NCBI GenBank assembly: GCA_027972325.1
Contig: JAPMOS010000001.1
Span: 1,405,821-1,469,820 of the forward strand
DNA from: Paratrimastix pyriformis
Lineage: Eukaryota; Preaxostyla; Paratrimastigidae
DNA: 64,000 nucleotides
Direction of reading: 5' to 3'
Shown: positions 50,235 to 59,944 of the stretch, in pieces
Position numbering within the stretch: position 1 is the stretch's first letter
Layout of the letters: each line of letters starts with the position of its first letter
The notes under the pieces: generated by a model
Database searches by the model: none
Told to the model about the DNA's origin: nothing
The model's input: the letters and a program-made list of their open reading frames with translations, nothing else
Program-made: the position numbers and the translations under genes

Positions 50235-50646
50235 TCAGGCAATGTATGACATAAATGGCGATGGCTGGTCGTGGGTGACCGAGAGGCGGTTTGCCATCAA
50301 GTAACAAAGCTCGCCCACATATTCGGACGTGTCAATTGGAACTGGTGGTGGGCCCTGAGGAGTCGCGGGACAAGAGGGGGCAACCTGTTTTTGTTTTTCT
50401 GGCGTATCCTTGGGCGATCCTTGGGGACAGCCAGGCGAATATGAGCTCGTAGAACTAGAACTAGTGGAAGCGGCGTGCGTGTGATGGCAGAAAATGGGAC
50501 GAAGCGGACTTGGAAGGAGCCGGCGTCTGTTTAGGTGGAGTTGATGTTACGTGAAGCCTGGCGAGACTATCGGCAAGATTCATGCAAGCGTCCGACTTTT
50601 GCTGCGTTTGACTTTTTGAGGTCCTGTACGACAGGGTAAGTTCCAT
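50235..50646 (-). CDS. Small Ser/Pro/Gln-rich protein, unknown function
   Basis: The ATG at 50646 opens MELTLSYRTSKSQTQQKSDA and runs to APS. An intron with donor GTCCGCTT and acceptor CCACTAG then joins to NSSSTSSYSPGCPQGSPKDT, and the frame stays open to SPFMSYIA and a stop at 50235. The spliced product is about 115-120 residues, low in complexity except for helical NLADSLARLHV and EYVGELCYLMANRL. I recognise no domain. Support comes from the long spliced frame and the window's usual donor. It overlaps nothing certain but converges on the uncertain tail of RTCA. Only 23 bp separate its ATG from that of the WWE-DCUN1 gene. Confidence 0.5.
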
Positions 50647-50669
50647 TCTTAGTTTCTATCGTCAAACCG

Positions 50670-52188
50670 ATGTCCTCCGACATCAAGTGGGAGTGGCTCG
50701 ATGATGGAGTCTGTGTTTGGCGCCCGCAAATTCCGTACTATTTTCCGCCAGGGTTGGATCGAATATGATGCCGAGACGACCCGCATCATCGAAACCGCTT
50801 ACGCAGCGCAACAAAAGACGGTTGTCCTCAACAATGGGTTCTTTCGGGCTCAAGGTGGATATGAAGTTCGTCTGCCAATAGCTGTCAGATGACTCCTCCT
50901 TTTTTTTTGAACGCAGATCGATTTCCGTCGAATGACACAGAAAAAGAAAAGGACCGGATTTGATCGGCGTGTCAGGCGTTCGGGACCTGCACCAGGGACT
51001 CGCCCATCTCCAGCAGTCTGTATCATCATCAGGACAATTGAGCCATCCCACCCCTCCCCAGCGCGCGCAGCAGCTCGAGCAGGAGTTCGCCAAGTACAAG
51101 GACCCCGACTCGCCCCCCGAGGCCGCCACGATTGGCCCCGAGGGCATCGAGCTGCTTTGCCGGTCCGTCCGCACCAGATCTTGGTCGCCCTTCACTCATC
51201 ATCCCTTCTCGTGGCTGGCCACCCACCGCAGGGACATGGGCATCGACCCGGCTGATCCGGTCGGCGCTCCCTCTGCCAGCCGCTCCTTTGCCTCCCCGCC
51301 GCCGCGACCCGAGCGCTGACATCCCCTTCCATATGCCCCGCGCCCCCGCCCCTGCCCATGCCGACTCGCTCTCTCCCGATGCGCATTGGCCACGGGCGGC
51401 CCCCCAGGTGATCTTCGTGGTGGCGCAGAAGATGGAGGCCGAGAAGATGTACATCTTTACCAAGAAGGAGTTCATGAAGGGCTTCGAGGCCCTCGGGCTC
51501 AGCTCGCCCTCGCAGATCCGGCAGGCGCTGCCCCAGCTGCGCAGGGTCCTCGAGGAGATGCCCCTCTTCACCCCCCTGTACCGCTACGTCTTCAAGTACT
51601 CCTGCGAGCCCGGCAAGCGGACCCTCCGTCCGTATGGGGGGTGGCCCTGGGGCGATGGGGGCTCACGCTGCCATCCTCTCCCCTCCGCAGCGGTTGATGT
51701 TGCCGTCGGCATCTGGCGGCTGCTGCTCCTGCCCAAGTTCCCCCGCCTCATGGAGCGCTTCCTGGAGTACCTGGTCTGCCCCCGCCCCCTGTGGACGAGA
51801 CCTGATTCCGCCTACCCTCTGGCGGTCGCAGCAACACGCGCGGGTCCCGCAGGTCTCGCTGGATCTGTGGAACACCCTGCTGGCCTTTCTGCAGGCCGAC
51901 CACGGGGCCAACTTCTCCACCTACGACACATCCGGTCCGCCGCCGCCTCTCTTTTGCGCTCCGCTCACCCAGGGTCCCTCCCCGGCTCCCGGCTGTCCTC
52001 GTCCCTCCCCGGCTGTCCTCATCCCTCACCCGCGGCGCAGGCGCATGGCCGGTCTGGCGCTCCCCGTCTTCTTTCGCATGCCCGCTCACCCACCCGTACC
52101 CCACGCGCGGCCCGGGCAGAATGTGCTGGACGAGTTTGTGGAATGGTGCAGGAAGCCCGCAGAGGCGACGCCCGCCGCGGCACACTGA
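50670..52188 (+). CDS. WWE-domain plus DCUN1 (DCN1-like) protein
   Basis: The ATG at 50670 (MSSDIKWEWLDDG) splices to GWIEYDAETTRIIETAYAAQ and then to YE|IDFRRMTQ, making a complete WWE fold (W-x-W and the closing IDF-x-x-M-x-Q). A further splice leads into a DCUN1/PONY domain: EFAKYKDPDS, IGPEGIELLC, DMGIDPADP, VIFVVAQKMEAEKMYIFTKK, EFMKGFEALGL, YRYVFKYSCEPGKRTL, VDVAVGIWRLLL, VSLDLWNTLLAFLQ, FSTYDTSGAWP and NVLDEFVEWCR. DCN1 proteins promote cullin neddylation, helping Ubc12 load NEDD8. Known DCN1 relatives carry a UBA domain or an N-terminal acylation site; WWE domains bind poly(ADP-ribose) or occur in E3 ligases. Donors are GTCTGTGT, GTTCGTCT, GTCAGGCG, GTCCGTCC, GTCGGCGC, GTCCGTAT, GTCTGCCC, GTCCGCCG, GTCTGGCG. 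The stop is at 52188. Confidence 0.88.
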
Positions 52189-52391
52189 TGAGGGGCGCCC
52201 CCACCGGCCGATGGACACCCTCGCAGCGCCGCTGCCCGAGGGGAGCCGCATGTGGCCCAGCGACGGCTGGCGGGCGTGATGGGGCCGCCGGGCGCACAGG
52301 CCGGTCCCCCGACGGTCGCCGCAGCCAAGGGTGGTATGGCCCAGTAGTTGGCGAGAAGAATGGGCTCTTCGTGACGCCTCGCAAATAGAAG

Positions 52392-52428
52392 GGTGGCTGT
52401 GGCTGTGGCTGTGGCTGTGGCTGTGGCG
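52392..52428. repeat. GGCTGT hexamer repeat
   Basis: About five copies in the space between the convergent WWE-DCUN1 and T1/BTB genes. Confidence 0.7.
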
Positions 52429-52472
52429 GCCCGGGGGACGGGACGGCAGGACGTGAGGGGTGCGACTGCGGA

Positions 52473-53434
52473 TCAGCGCCTTGGTGCGGCGGCGGCACCT
52501 GGAAGTGCCGGGTGGGTGGAGAGGCAAGTACAAGAGAGGCTCATGAACCCACCTGCCACACCGGGGCGGAGCAGACCAGGCAGGGGGATGCCCCAATACT
52601 CGGCCTCCCGGAGGAAAAGCAGCTCCTCGGCCTCGTTCCGGAGCGGGGGCAGATCGCCTGAAGGGCCCCCGGGGACGCGGAGGTGGGCGGGTGGGGCGAT
52701 CACGGGAGGGGTCTTCTTGGGGGGCAACATCCTGGGACCCCCACCCCGGTCGGGCACACGGACCTGTGCGCAGGAGGTCCAAGATCCGGGAAAACTGCGT
52801 CGGGTCCCGGTCGAGGAAGAACCGCCCGTGTCGGTCGCGGCGCACGGGAAAATAGCCACTGTGTCATAGATACGCAATCAAGGCAATTCGAGAAAAACCG
52901 AAGGACCTGAAGAGGTAGGAAAGAAAGCTCTCTGGGCACTTCAGGAGGGTGTCTCGCATGGTAGTGATCTTGGTCCCACCAACGTTGAGTTCAATGACAT
53001 CGGTTTCAATCTTATGCGTTGCATATGCCTTCTTCTTGCTTTCTTCGAAAGCGGATCTCTCTGCCTCTAAGGCTGAAATGTCGGGATGGTGATTAATTGT
53101 GTCAAGCGCCATTCGTCTATACCAGACTAAGGAATCGGTTAAACGCACGTTCTGCAAACCTGTCTTCGGCCATGGCAAGTTTTTCGCGCTGCAGGTCAAG
53201 GGCTTGCGCTTGTAGTTTCTCGGCAATTTGTTGGATGCTCGCAGTCAGATCATCACTGATTTTCTGTAATACCCCCGTGAAAAGTTCGATAGATTCCTGT
53301 GGGTGTGGCAAAGGGCTGGCAGCGGATGAACCGGGCGAACCGGGCGAACCGGGCGAGTTCATAGGATTAGCGAGCGGTGCCTCTGGGATTGTTTTGCTAT
53401 TTCTCAGTTCGGCTTCAGGGCCATTTGACGTCAT
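52473..53434 (-). CDS. T1/BTB (KCTD-type) domain protein with coiled coil, left copy
   Basis: From the ATG at 53434 (MTSNGPEAELRNSK) a Pro/Gly/Ser-rich start (PGSPGSPGSS) leads to a coiled coil (LTASIQQIAEKLQAQALDLQ) and then a T1-type BTB domain: ETDVIELNVGGTKITTMRDT, LLKCPESFLSYLF, an intron, DRHGRFFLDRDPTQFSRILD, LLRTG, an intron, and EAEELLFLREAEYWGIPLPG. This is the tetramerisation fold of KCTD proteins and Kv channels; without transmembrane segments it is most like KCTD adaptors, often cullin-3 partners. A donor GTGCGTTT with acceptor TTCCTTAG would make a 22-nt intron (53127-53148). The C-terminus at 52473 depends on the last splice. It is a divergent paralogue of the next gene. Confidence 0.75.
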
Positions 53435-53454
53435 GTCCTTAGCCTTCAAATACC
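53435..53454. promoter_or_regulatory. Divergent spacer between the two T1/BTB genes
   Basis: About 20 bp between candidate start codons. If both starts are right, transcription of each gene must begin inside or beyond the other's 5' end. Confidence 0.35.
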
Positions 53455-54748
53455 ATGATTATGACCCGAGCGCCTCATCACCAGGTGGATCGCGCGTTCG
53501 CCCGAAAAGTCGCTCTTTCACATCCTCATTTTCACTCACTTGCACGAACTGTCCGAACGTTTAGTGAACGGGCCATTCCAATTTATTGGCATTCCTGTTG
53601 CTGACTTTGAGTCTTTATTTGAAGGCTCGGTTCTCAGGGTTGACCAAGAATTTGTCAAATTCCAGCGAATGATCGAGAATGAAAGGTCTCCGCCCAAATA
53701 TGCTCGGGACACTGACCCAGGTTGTTTGTCAGGATACGAATGGCACAGGAGCAGGCAGAACAAGACGAAGAAAAAAGGCAGGTCTTGCGAGACTTCGAAC
53801 ATCGACAGAAGGTAGCTCGAGATGCCTTTGCTGCGGCCCGGGAGACATATGAGAAGGTCCAATTGCTCCATGACATTGCTTCTCGATTGTAGAATGTAGG
53901 CAAAACAACGGGCCGAAGTTCTTTACACTCCAGAAGACCCCATCATCGAATTGAATGTCGGGTCAGTCCCACCCCGTTGGCCTTTTCTTTTTCTGATCCT
54001 CTCGCACCAAGGGGCAAGAAATTCCACACCCTCCGGGCCACTATCATGCGATGTCCCAACTCCCTCTTAGCCGACATGATTCAGTCTGTGCTGCTGTCTT
54101 CCGTTTATTCTCCGTGTTCATTCGCTCCACTCATCGCCACCACCGCCACCTCCACCCCGTGGTTCCAAAGAGGGAAGTGCGGGGGCGTGCGCGACCCGAA
54201 CGGCCGCCTGTTTGTCGATCGGAACCCTGACGTCTTCGAACTCCTCCTCGATTTCATTCGCACCGGTCTGGCGCCACTCTCACGGGACCGGACGACTTCT
54301 TCTTCTTCTTCTTGCCTGGACAGAGCAATTACCACCATTTCCGAGCGACGCTGATCGGCAGTGCTTCCGGAGGGAGGCGGAGTTTTTCCGGGTTCCCCTG
54401 CCCGAACTGCCTCTGTGCATGCCCAGTCCCGCGGCGCGGATCTTCCCGGGGGGAAGTCACTCCCCTCTACGGGGCTCCCAGTCGCCAACACCCAACGGGG
54501 GCCGCTTTTCGCCGGTTGACCGACCCGGCTCGCCTTCGTCAGACCGCTCCCCATCTCCCTCTGCCTCTCCACGTCTCCCTCCTCTGGGCCGGCCCCCCTC
54601 GGCCGCTGGGATGACCCGGCCTCCGTCATCCCACCCTCGACCCCCGTCGAGTCCACTGCCTGGTTTCCTGGCTCGACCCCGGTCGGCCCTTTCCGCGGCG
54701 GACGATTCCCCTGGAACAAGGCGGACGAACCCCTCCACGCCCGGGTGA
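53455..54748 (+). CDS. T1/BTB (KCTD-type) domain protein with coiled coil, right copy
   Basis: Paralogue of its divergent neighbour with the same layout: a short N-terminus, a helical coiled coil (VDQEFVKFQRMIENE, then QDEEKRQVLRDFEHRQKVAR and KQRAEVLYTPEDP), the T1 start IIELNVG|GKKFHTLRATIMRCPN, VRDPNGRLFVDRNPDVFELL, LDFIRTG, and DADRQCFRREAEFFRVPLPE. A Ser/Pro-rich tail ends at 54748. Donors are GTCTCCGC, GTCCAATT, GTCAGTCC, GTCTGTGC and GTCTGGCG; the last joins to acceptor GGACAG with perfect phase. The 5' end is uncertain: ATGs at 53455 and 53461 need a short intron to reach the frame beginning SLFHILIFTHLHELSERL. Likely a cullin-3 adaptor-type protein; the target is unknown. Confidence 0.72.
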
Positions 54749-55020
54749 TCCTTTCTGTTTTGTATTTGTATTTATTTGTTTTGGTTGGCTGTGGACTCTG
54801 ATTTTGTCTGTCGTTTGACGGGGTTTTGTCATCGTTTTGGATCGGGATCTCATGGCCATTCCTTGAAAAAATTTCTGTTCTCGTGAAGGCCTTGTAAATC
54901 AGATGACTCAGAAAGAAAAAGATCACTTTCTGACCCCAGTGGCGTGCCGAGGATTTGGAATTTAAAAACCGAGCAACCTCCTCTCCCCCGGTCCCACTCC
55001 GCTTGCTTCATCGCACCGCG
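54749..55020. other. Intergenic region upstream of PTB
   Basis: T-rich 3' flank of the T1/BTB gene followed by the PTB 5' region. No gene seen. Confidence 0.4.
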
Positions 55021-56697
55021 ATGCAGAACCCTCCTTCTCAGCCCACTGGTTCCGTCACCCCAAGCAAGGTTATTCATATGCGCAATGTTGGCCCCGAGAT
55101 TTCGCAGAATGACCTTCTCCAGTCTGCTCTTTTCCAATCGGGTTCGCTCACTTCCGCAAAGAACTTGCCAGCCTTTCGGTATGGTGAGCCAATTGATCCT
55201 TCTTCGCAGCAAAAATCAGGCTCTCCTCCAGTTCCAGGAACTGACCAGCGCCATCCAAATGATGCAATATCACCAGAACCAGCAGGTGAACATCCGTGGG
55301 CGCAACATTTATATGCAATTCTCTTCTCATCAGGAATTGACCACCACCCAACAGCCCAGCGATGTTCGTTCCTTCATTCTTCCATCACCTCACCTCTGTG
55401 GCCCTCCTCCCTTTTGCGGTGGGCTCTTTTTCTCTAGGGCCAAACACCGACTTCTCGTATCCTCCTTGTGACTATCCAAAACCCTCTCTACCCTATCACT
55501 GTCGATGTCCTCTCTCAAGTTTTCTCTCCATTTGAGACTGATCCGCGCGGCACTGTCGAAAAAATTGTCATTTTTACCAAGCAAGCCGGTCTTCAGGCTC
55601 TCGTGCAGTACAGCAACCCAATGGCTGCCGCTCATGCGAAGGGTGCGCTGGATGGCAAAAACATTTATGCCAACTGTTGCACTCTGGTTTGTCGATCATT
55701 TCGGAATTTTCCCGGATTTTATTCCGTGTGATTCCTTACAGCAAATTCAATTCTCCAATCTGACGGAGCTCACTGTTCGCGAGAACTCCGAGAAGAGCCG
55801 GTTTGTGCGATCTTCATCCGTTTCATTTCCCTTCACTTTTCATCTCTTTTTTTTTTGCTTCTCTTAGTGATTTCACCAATCCCACCCTTCCAGTTTCTCG
55901 TGCACCTCCTCCCATGTACGGCCAGCTCGCCCCCACTCAACAGATGATGGGTCAGCCTGGCCAGGTCTGGATTCTCTTTCGGCTGCCCTCTTCACTCTCC
56001 TCAGTTCCCCTATGGCGCCGACAAGAGCTGCCTGATTGTCTCTGGCCTTGCCGAACGGATGGACTGCGACCGTCTCTTTAACCTCTTCTCGAACTATGGC
56101 AACATCACCCGGATCAAGCTGCTGCACAACAAGTCCGGCGTGTCCCTTGTCCAGATGGGCGACAACATGCAGGCCAACATGGCCATGTCGTACCTCAAGT
56201 CGCTGCGCCTTTTCGACAGCCCCATCGACATCAACTACTCCCGCTACTCGACGATCTCCCCGCCTGGCGTCAACAGCGACGGGCGCACCAAGGATTACAC
56301 CAACAGCCCACTGAACCGTTTCACTCGGCAGGACTCGAAGAACTTCCGCCACATCAGCCCGCCCACCGCCGTGCTGCATGTCAGCAACCTGGCCCCCACC
56401 ACTGCCATCGAGGCCGTCAACGCCCACCTTGGCCAACACGCCCCCGTCGTGGCCTCTCGCATGTTCACCGAGACTCAGGTCTGCCGGCAGCCGCGTGCAT
56501 GGGGGGGGGGGGACCAGGGGGGGGGTTACTCAAGCTCAATTTGTCTCCCCTCTAATTCTGCCTGGAAGGGCCAGCGCAAGCAGGCTTTGGTGCAGTTTGC
56601 GACCGTCGAGCAGGCTGCCGAGGTGATCTGCCTTCTGCACAACTCGCCCCTCGAAGGCCAGAACATCCGCCTTGCCTTCAGCAAGAACAGCATCTAA
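55021..56697 (+). CDS. PTBP1: Polypyrimidine tract-binding protein (PTB) homologue, four RRMs
   Basis: Binds CU-rich RNA and controls splicing and 3'-end events. From the ATG at 55021: RRM1 (KVIHMRNVGPEISQNDLLQ joined to PFGMVSQLILLRSKNQALLQ and IRGRNIYMQFSSHQEL), RRM2 (RILLVTIQNPLYPITVDVLS, LQALVQYSNPMAAAHAKGAL, DGKNIYANCCTL), linker SRDFTNPTLP, RRM3 (CLIVSGLAERMDCDRLFNLF, ALVQM-like SLVQMGDNMQANMAMSYL), TKDYTNSPLNRF, then RRM4 (AVLHVSNLAPTT, KQALVQFATVEQAAEV) and the C-terminus IRLAFSKNSI. Human PTBP1 has KDYGNSPLHRF and ends LRVSFSKSTI. Six introns: GTCTGCTC, GTTCGTTC, GTTTGTCG, GTTTGTGC, GTCTGGAT, GTCTGCCG; the first and last use AAG acceptors. A strikingly CU-rich tract follows the stop. 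Confidence 0.93.
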
Positions 56698-57253
56698 ATG
56701 CTGCTCTCTTCTTCTCTCCTCTCTTGCTCTCTTGTTTTTCTCTCCTTTTCTTGCAACATCCTTTTTTCCTCTCGTCGCCCGCTGCCCGTCGCCTTTTTGC
56801 CTCTTGTACATCTCCGCGTTGCTTGTTTCCCGCCCTCCGCCCCACCCCACCCTTTCTGGCCTGTCCCCCCCCCTGTATGTAGGTGCCCCTGTTGCACTCC
56901 CTCCGATTAACTGTTTGCTATACTGACCGCCAGAGCGGCGGGGAATAGCGCCCATGGTCCGTCGCCCCTGAGTTGGGTTGTGGGACTGCCCGCTGGGAAT
57001 GGCTGCGCATTTTTTTTTTTGGTTTTTGGTTTTTTTTTTTGTTTGGCCCTCGAACGCCCCTGCTCATTAATTTGGGTTTCTTTCCCCACCGTCCTCTGCT
57101 TTGGCGCGGAGGCCTCTTTTTTTTGCCCTTCCCAAGACTTGTAACAGAACCTGAAGCTGAGTGGACCCACGGACTGGCGGACTCGAGGGTGGGGCGTTAT
57201 TAGTGGGCAACCAACAACACAAACAATCCGGACGATCCTTGCACGCAGCATCA
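56698..57253. other. PTB 3' flank with CU-rich tract and T-runs; no gene
   Basis: 56700-56880 is almost continuous C/T with TCTT and CTCTCT motifs; 57011-57041 holds two runs of ten or so T. No reading frame is supported before the small minus-strand gene ending at 57254. Confidence 0.6.
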
Positions 57254-57746
57254 TTATGCGCGGAGTTGGCGCATAAACTCGGAGAGGTCGCGGAGGATGA
57301 TGGTCCGTTGCTGGGCAGAAAGAGTGTGGATCACCGTGTGGAAAGTTGTGCTCGGACCTCGGGAGACTCGGCATAAATATTGAGCACAGGACGGCTCAGC
57401 TCGGCATTGTACGTGATCATAATCATTTGAGGATCAGTGGGCGCCCCATCAATCTACGAACTATCAAAAATGCAGGATGTAGCAGATATAGACCCGAAGA
57501 ATATCCCTCCCTTGGACTTCTGTTTGAACTCCGCCTTCCTCGAGCATGATCTGGAGCTTCTTTTGAGTGAAATGAATCTGAAGGATGCGATTCCGCTTCC
57601 AGATTTGTTTGATCTGAATGCGGTGCTCCAAATAAGGGAGTCCATCGTCATCTTCGGGCTTCACGTAGCCCCCGCTTGCCCGAAACTTTTCCTGTCCGAG
57701 TTGCTGGGAGAAGGGAACAAAAGACTGTCGAACCCAGAAGACCCAT
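57254..57746 (-). CDS. Small protein of unknown function, four exons
   Basis: From the ATG at 57746: MGLLGST, an intron (donor GTCTTTTG), EKFRASGGYVKPEDDDGLPY, LEHRIQIKQIWKRNRILQIH, KKLQIMLEEGGVQTEV, an intron (donor GTCTATAT, acceptor GTTCGTAG), IDGAPTDPQMIMITYNAELS, RPVLNIYAESPE, an intron (donor GTCCGAGC, acceptor CTGCCCAG) and QRTIILRDLSEFMRQLRA. About 125 residues, mixed alpha/beta, with no signal or membrane segment. The clean joins suggest a genuine, probably conserved protein, but I cannot name the family. It is divergent from RBM28. Confidence 0.55.
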
Positions 57747-57893
57747 AAATAAAGAGAAAAAAAGAACGATGGCATCCCGCGGAGGGCGTGGAAAGAGGGC
57801 AGTGTCAGCCAGTTGCCTCGGCAAAAGAGGACGAGGAAAGACCATTTTGTGGAAGTCACCCTGTGGTAGGAGACCAATTCGGCAGAGCAAGAG

Positions 57894-58823
57894 ATGCCGC
57901 AACAGACCAGCCGCCGATCACGTCTCATCATCCGAAACGTCCCTTTTAAGGTCCATTTGTCCCTCTTTTATTCTCTCCTTTCCCTGGCTCACTGTGCGTT
58001 TTTTGCCCACAGGCAACTGCCGAAGAACTCAAGAAAAAGCTTGAGGCAGTTGGAACCCTGGCTGAATTTAATTTGCCCAAACATCCCACTGGTCTGGGCA
58101 CAGGAGGGCTGCGCCCGTCATTTACTTCATTTTGGCGGCTCTCCATAGAGGATCACCACCGCGGGTTTGCTTTTGTGCAATTTGTGCGCTTCGGCGATGC
58201 CATCAAGGTCTCCCCCCTCGTGCCCTGTCCCCTCGTCCCCTCGTCCCCTGTCCCCTCGTGCCCTTGTGCCCTGTCCCCTCGTCCCCTCGTGCCCTGTCCC
58301 CTCGTCCCCTCGTCCCCTGTCCCCTCGTCCCCTCGTGCCCTGTCCCCTCGTCCCCTCGTGCCCTGTCCCCTCGTCCCCTCGTGCCCTGTCCCCTCGTCCC
58401 CTCGTGCCCTGTCCCCTCGTGCCCTGTCCCCTCGTGCCCTGTCCTGTCCCCTCGTGCCCTGTCCCCTCGTGCCCTGTCCTGTCCCCTCGTGCCCTGTCCT
58501 GTCCCCTCGTACCCTGTCCTGTCCCCTCGTGCCCTGTCCTGTCCCCTCGTGCCCTGTCCCCTTGTGCCCTGTCCGCTCGCTCTACCCGCTCCAATCATTC
58601 CTCGATGTTTCGACCACTCGCAGGCCGTGGAAAAGCTGAACAAGACCAAAATTCGGGGCCGCCCGATTATCGTGGACTGGGCCCTTTCCAAGGACCGCTA
58701 CATCGAGCAGCGGTCTGTCGATCGCCCAGGCGCACCCATCATTGTTCCTGTCGGGCGGTAGGGACCGCGAGAAGGCCGCGGCGACGGAGACAAAATCCCC
58801 CGCGGCGGCCAAGAAAAAGGCCC

Positions 58824-58854
<31 letters not shown>

Positions 58855-59863
58855 TGACGGCGGTTTCCACATCGAGAAAGAAGAGGACGGCGATGCCGAC
58901 GATGAAAGCGGCAGCGGTAGCGACAAGGGCGAGGGGAGCGAGCCGGAGGAGGACGAGGAGGGCGAGGAGGAGGGCGAGGAGGAGGGCGAGGAGGAGGAGG
59001 GCAGCGAAGCCGGGGATGGCAGCGAGGCCGACGAGGAGGACGAGGAGGAGGACGAGGAGGAGAAGAAGCCCGCTCGCAAATCCGGTCCGGTCATGCCGCT
59101 CGCTCCACCCCTGCTACCCCTGCGCCCGGGCTCGGCCCCTGCCTGCCCATCCTGCGCTCACCGGGGGGCCACTGGAGCCACTTCTTCTGCTCCTTCTTTG
59201 CAGACGCCGACGACGGCCGGACGCTCTTCGTCCGCAACCTCAACATGGACACCACCAACGAGACCCTCAAGGCCGCGTCCGTCGCGCCCCCTCCTGCCAG
59301 ACGCCCCATGCCCCGTCACATCTCATGCCCCGTCACACCCCGCCCCATGCCCCGTCACACCCCGCCCCATGCCCCGTCACACCCCGCCCCATGCCCCGTC
59401 ACACCCCGCCCCATGCCCCGTCACACCCTGTCCCATGCCCCGTCTCCCGCTCCACCGACCGCGCACGTGCACTGGCCTGGCTTGGCCTGACCTCGACGCA
59501 TGTGGTTCGATGCCTGCGGTGCGTCTTCGTCCCGTCCTCTCACCGGCCAGGTTCGCCAAGTACGGGCCCCTGCAGTACGCCATGGCCGTCACGGACCCCA
59601 ACACGGGCCGCAGCCGCGGGACGGCCTTCGTCCGGTTCAAGCACATCGACTCGGCCCAGCGGGCTCTCGAGGCCGCCCTCGTCGACGCCTGTCCGCGGCC
59701 CCGCCACCCCTCCGCGGCCCCGCCATCCGCCACCAACTCCCCAGCCCCCACTCGCATGCCCCACCCCACTCGCATGCCCCACCCCACTCGCATGCTGCCG
59801 TGCGCACTCGCAGCACCCACCTTCCCACTGCCCCGCCATCTCGGCAGAGAGCCTCCTCTGATG

Positions 59864-59944
<81 letters not shown>

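Noticed and set aside
57769-57802. Upstream first exon of RBM28 (MASRGGRGKRA)
   Set aside because: It would need an acceptor of weak type (GCAAGAG) directly before a good ATG; the start at 57894 is simpler. Kept only as an alternative.
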